In this document: one piece after another, positions 5,979 to 9,729 of the stretch | How the letters are laid out: the number at the start of each line of letters is the position of its first letter | How positions within the stretch are numbered: position 1 is the first letter of the stretch | Source: Aquincola sp. | GTDB taxonomy: Bacteria; Pseudomonadota; Gammaproteobacteria; Burkholderiales; Burkholderiaceae_C | NCBI GenBank assembly: GCA_029884035.1 | Contig: JAOUIM010000110.1 | Location: forward strand, 1-9,729 | DNA length: 9,729 nt | Direction of reading: 5' to 3' | The notes under the pieces: generated by a model | What the model saw: the letters and a program-made list of their open reading frames with translations, nothing else | The model's database searches: none | What the model was told of the DNA's origin: nothing | Made by a program: the position numbers and the translations under genes

Positions 5979-6934
5979 CCTGCCAGCACCCTCGCAAACA
6001 CCTCGCGGTCGACATTGCCGCCGCACAGCGTGACACCGACCATGCGACCGCGCCAGCGCTCGCGCTGCTGCATCGCCGCCGCGAGCGACGCCGCGCCTGC
6101 ACCTTCGGCGACATTGTGCGTGGCCGAGAACATCGTGCGCATGGCGTCTGCGACTTCGTCGTCGGTGACGGCGATCACGTCATCGACTTCGCGCCGCATC
6201 AACGCCAGTGCGTCGGGCTCGGCCACCCTGCACGCCATGCCGTCGGCCAGGACCGTGCTCACGGGTGCCTCGACCGGACGACCGGCGAGAAACGAGTCGA
6301 GGTAGGCCCTCGCATGGGCGGACACCACGCCAACGATGTGCGTGGTGTTCGCACCGCAAAATGCGCGCGCCGCTGCGCAGGCCGCGATGCCCGAACCCAG
6401 GCCCACCGGAACGAAGACCACGTCGGGTTGCACGACGGTGAAGAACTCGACCCAGTAGGTAGCCACGCCGCGCACCAGGTCACGGTGGAACGATGGCACG
6501 AAGTGCAGCCCGCGCGCTTGCGCCAGCAAGCCTGCGTGTTCGCGCGCGGCCTGGAAATCGTCCCCGTGCTCGACCAGCTCCGCGCCGAGTGCGCGCATCG
6601 CCGCGTTCTTCTCGCTCGAATTGCGATGCGGCACGACGATCGTCGCCGCGAGCCCGTGACGTCGCGCCGCGAACGCGATCGATTGCCCGTGGTTGCCCCG
6701 CGTTGCACTGATCACGCCCTGGCATTGCGGCTGGCGCGCCTTCAGGCCCTCCATGTACACCAGCCCGCCACGAACCTTGAACGCGCCCAGCGGCGTGTGG
6801 TTCTCGTGCTTGACCCACACCTGCGCGCCGAGCCGCTCGCCGAGCAGGGGCCACGCAAATTGCGGTGTCGGCGCCATCGCGGCGTAGACGCTGCGTTGCG
6901 CCGATTCGATCTCCTCGCGTGTCGGAAGGTCCAT
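5975..6934 (-). CDS. Threonine dehydratase-like PLP enzyme (fold type II)
   Basis: Predicted PLP-dependent lyase of the serine/threonine dehydratase family, which deaminates hydroxy-amino acids to 2-oxo acids and ammonia. The 319 residues cover one catalytic domain with no ACT-type regulatory domain, as in catabolic or serine-racemase-like forms. Lys53 in GAFKVRGG is the PLP lysine. The substrate-binding loop reads ATRGNHGQS (77-85), where classical enzymes have a Ser-Ala-Gly-Asn-His type sequence; Arg79 is unusual. The phosphate-binding loop is PVGLGSG (176-182) rather than the usual run of four glycines, and the pyridine-contacting position is Cys304 in LCGGNVD. These differences suggest a distinct subfamily, so threonine as substrate is not assured. 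The start (ATG 6934) is 4 bases after the VOC gene stop and lacks a clear ribosome binding site. Confidence 0.88.
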   Translation of the reverse strand: MDLPTREEIESAQRSVYAAMAPTPQFAWPLLGERLGAQVWVKHENHTPLGAFKVRGGLVYMEGLKARQPQCQGVISATRGNHGQSIAFAARRHGLAATIVVPHRNSSEKNAAMRALGAELVEHGDDFQAAREHAGLLAQARGLHFVPSFHRDLVRGVATYWVEFFTVVQPDVVFVPVGLGSGIAACAAARAFCGANTTHIVGVVSAHARAYLDSFLAGRPVEAPVSTVLADGMACRVAEPDALALMRREVDDVIAVTDDEVADAMRTMFSATHNVAEGAGAASLAAAMQQRERWRGRMVGVTLCGGNVDREVFARVLAG

Positions 6935-6938
6935 CGCG

Positions 6939-7589
6939 TCAGTGTGCCGTGTCCAGGGTCACCGGGCCCAGCGGGGTGTCGAGTTGCGCACAGAGCGCCG
7001 GCCCGCTGTCTGCGGCGACCAGGACGTCCTGCAGGCCCAGCGTGTCGACGATCGCCGCGCCAAGCCGGCGCAGCGTGAGAGACCGCAGCGTCACGCCCGA
7101 TGCCGGCATCGTGGTGGCCGGATGCCGTTCGCCCCACTCGATCAATGTCGGCAGCGCGCCACCGAACTGCAGCGCGCCATCGCGCCGCACCGCAATGCGC
7201 CAGTGCAGCGGGCCGTGCGGCGTGTCGCGCGAGGCGGCCAGCACTTCGCCCGCGTCGATCCCGAGCGAGCGCAGGGCCTGCAGGTCGGCCTCGATGGCGG
7301 GGATCCGCCCGACCCAGTGCACAAGCCGTGGTCCGGCCGATACGTCGACCGTGTCCAATCCGAACCAGCGCGCACGGCCCAGCGGCGGCGCCGCGGGGTC
7401 GATGGCAATGATCTCGAAGTACGCGTCGGGAAACCGGTCGCCTGCGATGCGGAACAGCCGGTTGTGCGTGCCCATCAGTGCGTGCTTGCCGCCCGGCCCC
7501 GGCGTGATGCCCAGCGTCGCCTCGCACCACTGCGCACCCTCGTCGAGGGTTTGGGCTGCCACCACCAGATGATCGACTCGAACGTTCAC
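6939..7589 (-). CDS. Glyoxalase_3-type VOC-fold protein
   Basis: Member of the Glyoxalase_3 family (vicinal oxygen chelate fold). Function unknown; VOC proteins usually use a divalent metal for lyase, isomerase or dioxygenase chemistry. The 216 residues begin with RVDHLVVAAQTLDEG (4-18), followed by GPGGKHALMGTHNRLFRI (31-48), AYFEIIAIDP (56-65) and LPTLIEWGERHP (147-158). His7, Glu59 and Glu151 are plausible metal ligands by position in the fold. The start is taken as GTG 7589, since it overlaps the phzF-like stop by four bases (GTGA) and the family motif starts at residue 4. An ATG at 7742 would add 51 Arg-rich residues that look like shadow translation of the upstream gene. In this operon it may act on a small-molecule intermediate, but that is inference. 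Confidence 0.85.
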   Translation of the reverse strand: MNVRVDHLVVAAQTLDEGAQWCEATLGITPGPGGKHALMGTHNRLFRIAGDRFPDAYFEIIAIDPAAPPLGRARWFGLDTVDVSAGPRLVHWVGRIPAIEADLQALRSLGIDAGEVLAASRDTPHGPLHWRIAVRRDGALQFGGALPTLIEWGERHPATTMPASGVTLRSLTLRRLGAAIVDTLGLQDVLVAADSGPALCAQLDTPLGPVTLDTAH

Positions 7590-8464
7590 AGCGCGAGCGT
7601 GCCCTCGATGCAGGTCACGCTGTGGCCGCCGATCCAGACATCGCCGCTGTCGCGCCGCACGTACACGCGACCGGCGCGGCCCAGCGCCGTGCCCTGCGCG
7701 GCCACGTAGTTCGGAGGCGCGAGGCCCTCGCCGATCAGCCACTGCGCGAGCGCGGCGTTTAGGCTGCCGGTCACCGGGTCCTCGGCCAGCGTGCCGCCAG
7801 GCGCGGGGAAGAAGGCGCGGACCTCGAACATCGGTCCGGTGTCACCACCATGCGCGCCAACGACACCCACCTTGCCAGCAACGGGGCCGACGACGCCGAT
7901 CTCCAGGTCGGGCTCACTGGCCAGGCGTGGCTCGAGCGCGAGCACCTCGTCGGCCGAAGCGAGCATCACCGCCTTCCAGCCGGGCCCGTTGTCGCAGTGC
8001 TGGTGGGCCACGATCGCGCTGCGCGGCACCTGCAGGAAGCGCGCGATGCGCTCGACCGTTGCCTCGTCGAGCGGGCCGCTGCGACGGCGCGGCGGCGCGG
8101 CAAACGCCAGCCGCGCGCCGCGGTCATCGGTTTCACGGCGGATGCGCACCAGGCCGATGCCGCATTGCTGAATCACATGACCCGCCGCGCGCGGCCGGCC
8201 GCCAGCCGCGAGCCACGAATGGCACGTGCCGAGCGTCGGGTGGCCCGCGAACGGCAGCTCGACCGTCGGGGTGAAGATGCGCACGCGGTAGTCGGCCTGC
8301 GCGTCGGTCGGCGGCAACACGAAGGTGGTCTCGGACAGCTGGGTCCAGTTCGCGAACGCCGCCATCTGCGCATCGCTGAGTCCATCGCCGTCGAGCACGA
8401 CCGCCAGCGCGTTGCCACGCAGCGCCGTGTCGGTGAAGACGTCGACCTGGGCAAATCGCCTCAT
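7586..8464 (-). CDS. PhzF-family isomerase/epimerase
   Basis: PhzF proteins have two diaminopimelate-epimerase-like halves; the founder isomerises a dihydroanthranilate in phenazine synthesis, but most members have unknown substrates. The 292 residues show the family marks: Glu45 in LSETTF (catalytic general acid/base in PhzF), FAGHPTLGT (72-80, with His75) and AEDPVTGSLNAAL (227-239, with Asp229). Length and spacing are normal. The cysteines of true diaminopimelate epimerase are not seen at these catalytic positions. No other phenazine genes are nearby, so phenazine synthesis is unlikely. The start (ATG 8464) overlaps the aminotransferase stop by four bases (ATGA), and the stop overlaps the VOC gene start the same way. 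It probably acts on a product or analogue of its neighbours' substrates. Confidence 0.93.
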   Translation of the reverse strand: MRRFAQVDVFTDTALRGNALAVVLDGDGLSDAQMAAFANWTQLSETTFVLPPTDAQADYRVRIFTPTVELPFAGHPTLGTCHSWLAAGGRPRAAGHVIQQCGIGLVRIRRETDDRGARLAFAAPPRRRSGPLDEATVERIARFLQVPRSAIVAHQHCDNGPGWKAVMLASADEVLALEPRLASEPDLEIGVVGPVAGKVGVVGAHGGDTGPMFEVRAFFPAPGGTLAEDPVTGSLNAALAQWLIGEGLAPPNYVAAQGTALGRAGRVYVRRDSGDVWIGGHSVTCIEGTLAL

Positions 8465-9657
8465 GCATCCTCCGCCTGCCGGAGCACGCGCGCCAGTGCG
8501 GCAATGCCCAGCTCGATCTTTTCGGGCGACACCGTCACGAACGACAGGCGCAGCGTGTTCGCGCGCGGCGCGGCGGCGTAGAACGCGGCGCCCGGCACGA
8601 ATGCCATGCCGGCGTCCACGGCCCTGGGCAGCAACGCCATCGCATCGAGTCCCTCGGGCAGGTCGAGCCAGAAGAACATGCCGCCCATCGGGCGGATCCA
8701 GCTCGCGAGGCCGGCGAGATGGCGTTCGAGCGCCGCCTCCATCGCATCGCGCTGCAGCTGGTAGCGTGCGCGGATCGTCGGCACATGCGCATCGAGCATG
8801 CCGTTGCGGATGACCTCGTGCACCACGCGCTGATTGAAGATCGGCGTGTGCAGGTCCGCCGCCTGCTTGGCTTGCAGCAGCTTCGGATACAGCGCCGGTG
8901 GCGCGACGAGGTAGCCCAGCCGCAGCCCGGGGGCGAGCACCTTGGAGAACGAACCGAGGTAGAGCACGCCTTCGGGCCAGCGCGAGGCCAACGATCGCGG
9001 CGGCGGCGCGTCGTACCAGAGGTCGCCGTAGGGGTTGTCCTCCACCAGCGGCAGGCCCGTCGCCTGTGCGGCCGAGATCACTGCCAGGCGCCGCGCTTCG
9101 GTGTAGACATGGCCGGTTGGATTCTGGAAATTCGGCAGCAGGTAGGCGAACCGCGCGCGCGAGCCTTCAAGGGCGGCCGAGGCCAGCGCGTCAGGCAACG
9201 GGCCCTCGTGGTCGGAGTCGACCGCCACGATGTCGGGCTCATAGGGCGCGAAGGCCTGCAGTGCTCCGAGGTAGGTCGGCGTCTCGACGAGCACGCGCGC
9301 ACCCTCGTCGATCAGCACCTTGGCCGCCAGGTCAAGGCCCTGCTGCGATCCCGTGGTGATCAGCACCTGGGCCGGCGACACGTCCATGCCCTGACGCTCG
9401 TTGAGGTGCGCGGCAACCCAGTCGCGCAGCGGCGCGAAGCCCTCGCTCGCGGCGTACTGCAGCGCCTCGCGCGGTGCGTCACGCAGCACGCGTGCACAAG
9501 CGTCTCGCATCGCCTCGACCGGAAACGTGTCGGCCGACGGCAGGCCACCCGCGAGCGAGACGATGCCGGGTTTCTCGGTCACCTTCAGGATCTCGCGGAT
9601 GATCGATGGATTCATGCGCTCGGCGCGTCGTGCGAGCGTGAACGGTGCGGATGTCAT
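8461..9657 (-). CDS. PLP-dependent aminotransferase (class I/II, 2-aminoadipate/LysN-like)
   Basis: Predicted fold-type-I transaminase moving an amino group between an amino acid and a 2-oxo acid. The 398 residues have the class pattern: SLAGGLPS (34-41), TTGSQQGLDL (101-110, PLP phosphate region), LPNFQNPTG (174-182, with Asn179), EDNPYGDL (206-213, with Asp207 and Tyr210), GSFSKVLAPGLRLGY (235-249, with PLP Lys239 and Arg246) and TLRLSF (368-373, with Arg370 as likely carboxylate clamp). It resembles 2-aminoadipate/aromatic transaminases and the aminotransferase domain of MocR regulators, but has no N-terminal winged-helix domain, so it is an enzyme rather than a regulator. The substrate is not determinable. 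The start at 9657 overlaps the upstream gene's stop by four bases (ATGA). First complete gene of the operon here. Confidence 0.93.
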   Translation of the reverse strand: MTSAPFTLARRAERMNPSIIREILKVTEKPGIVSLAGGLPSADTFPVEAMRDACARVLRDAPREALQYAASEGFAPLRDWVAAHLNERQGMDVSPAQVLITTGSQQGLDLAAKVLIDEGARVLVETPTYLGALQAFAPYEPDIVAVDSDHEGPLPDALASAALEGSRARFAYLLPNFQNPTGHVYTEARRLAVISAAQATGLPLVEDNPYGDLWYDAPPPRSLASRWPEGVLYLGSFSKVLAPGLRLGYLVAPPALYPKLLQAKQAADLHTPIFNQRVVHEVIRNGMLDAHVPTIRARYQLQRDAMEAALERHLAGLASWIRPMGGMFFWLDLPEGLDAMALLPRAVDAGMAFVPGAAFYAAAPRANTLRLSFVTVSPEKIELGIAALARVLRQAEDA

Positions 9658-9729
9658 GGTGATTCGCCGCCCTCGCGGCCATAGAAGACGACCCAGGTCG
9701 CGAAGTCATCGCTGAAGTCGAGGAAGCGA
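9654..9729 (-). CDS. C-terminal end of an unidentified gene (5' part outside window)
   Basis: Reading the minus strand from base 9728 gives 24 residues, including FLDFSDDFATWVVFYGREG, then TGA at 9656-9654. The composition looks like a real folded C-terminus rather than the Arg/Ala-rich output of a shadow frame, and the stop overlaps the aminotransferase ATG as ATGA, the same junction seen through the rest of the operon. I do not recognise the family from so little sequence. It shows that the operon extends beyond the window. Confidence 0.65.
   Translation of the reverse strand, partial: RFLDFSDDFATWVVFYGREGGESP

Noticed and set aside
5979..6026. 16-residue extension of AlaX from ATG 6026
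   Set aside because: It lies inside the dehydratase coding region, and the ATGA overlap at 5978 gives a better start.
5220..7078. Two long plus-strand frames opposite the AlaX and dehydratase genes
   Set aside because: The translations are Arg/Ala/His-rich with no recognisable motif, while the minus strand carries clear enzyme families with coupled starts.
7590..7742. 51-residue N-terminal extension of the VOC protein from ATG 7742
   Set aside because: Arg-rich shadow of the PhzF gene; the Glyoxalase_3 motif begins right after GTG 7589, which forms a GTGA overlap.
7586..8464. Phenazine biosynthesis locus
   Set aside because: Only a PhzF-family protein is present; no PhzA/B, D, E or G relatives occur in the window.
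8461..9657. MocR/GntR-type transcription regulator
   Set aside because: It has the aminotransferase domain only; the reading begins at residue 1 with no DNA-binding domain, and the upstream frame stops at the overlap.

Overview
The window is GC-rich DNA with a strong G/C preference at third codon positions, and almost all of it is coding. The protein set points to a betaproteobacterium of the order Burkholderiales: a MaeB-type malic enzyme, a cytochrome c' that lines up residue for residue with the Achromobacter type, a long-form barstar and a Burkholderiales-style Glyoxalase_3 protein. I see no tRNA, rRNA, insertion sequence, phage gene or CRISPR array.

Layout. (1) 1-2091, plus strand: 3' part of the NADP-malic enzyme gene maeB, cut by the window edge. 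(2) 2092-3354, plus strand: a small module with its own candidate promoter. It encodes an exported or membrane-anchored guanyl-specific RNase of the RNase Sa/barnase family, then a barstar-family inhibitor with a near-perfect ribosome binding site, a strong 11-bp hairpin, a possible 45-residue ORF and a UNCG-capped terminator. (3) 3355-4547, minus strand: a di-haem-type cytochrome b561 gene and a GNAT acetyltransferase gene joined by an ATGA overlap. (4) 4737-5207, plus strand: periplasmic cytochrome c', divergent from the cytochrome b. (5) 5259-9729, minus strand: a very tight run of six genes. In transcription order these are the 3' end of an unidentified gene, a fold-type-I PLP aminotransferase, a PhzF-family isomerase, a Glyoxalase_3/VOC protein, a threonine-dehydratase-like PLP enzyme and an AlaX-type alanyl-tRNA editing protein. 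Four of the five junctions are 4-base overlaps (ATGA or GTGA) and the fifth is a 4-base gap.

How they fit. The RNase and barstar make a toxin/inhibitor pair, the inhibitor protecting the cytoplasm from enzyme that is not exported. Cytochrome b561 and cytochrome c' could form a membrane-to-periplasm electron route. The six-gene operon is the most intriguing part. It places amino-acid-converting enzymes and an uncharacterised PhzF isomerase beside a tRNA proofreading hydrolase, which suggests processing of an amino acid that can be mischarged onto tRNA. That pathway is my inference and the substrate is unknown.
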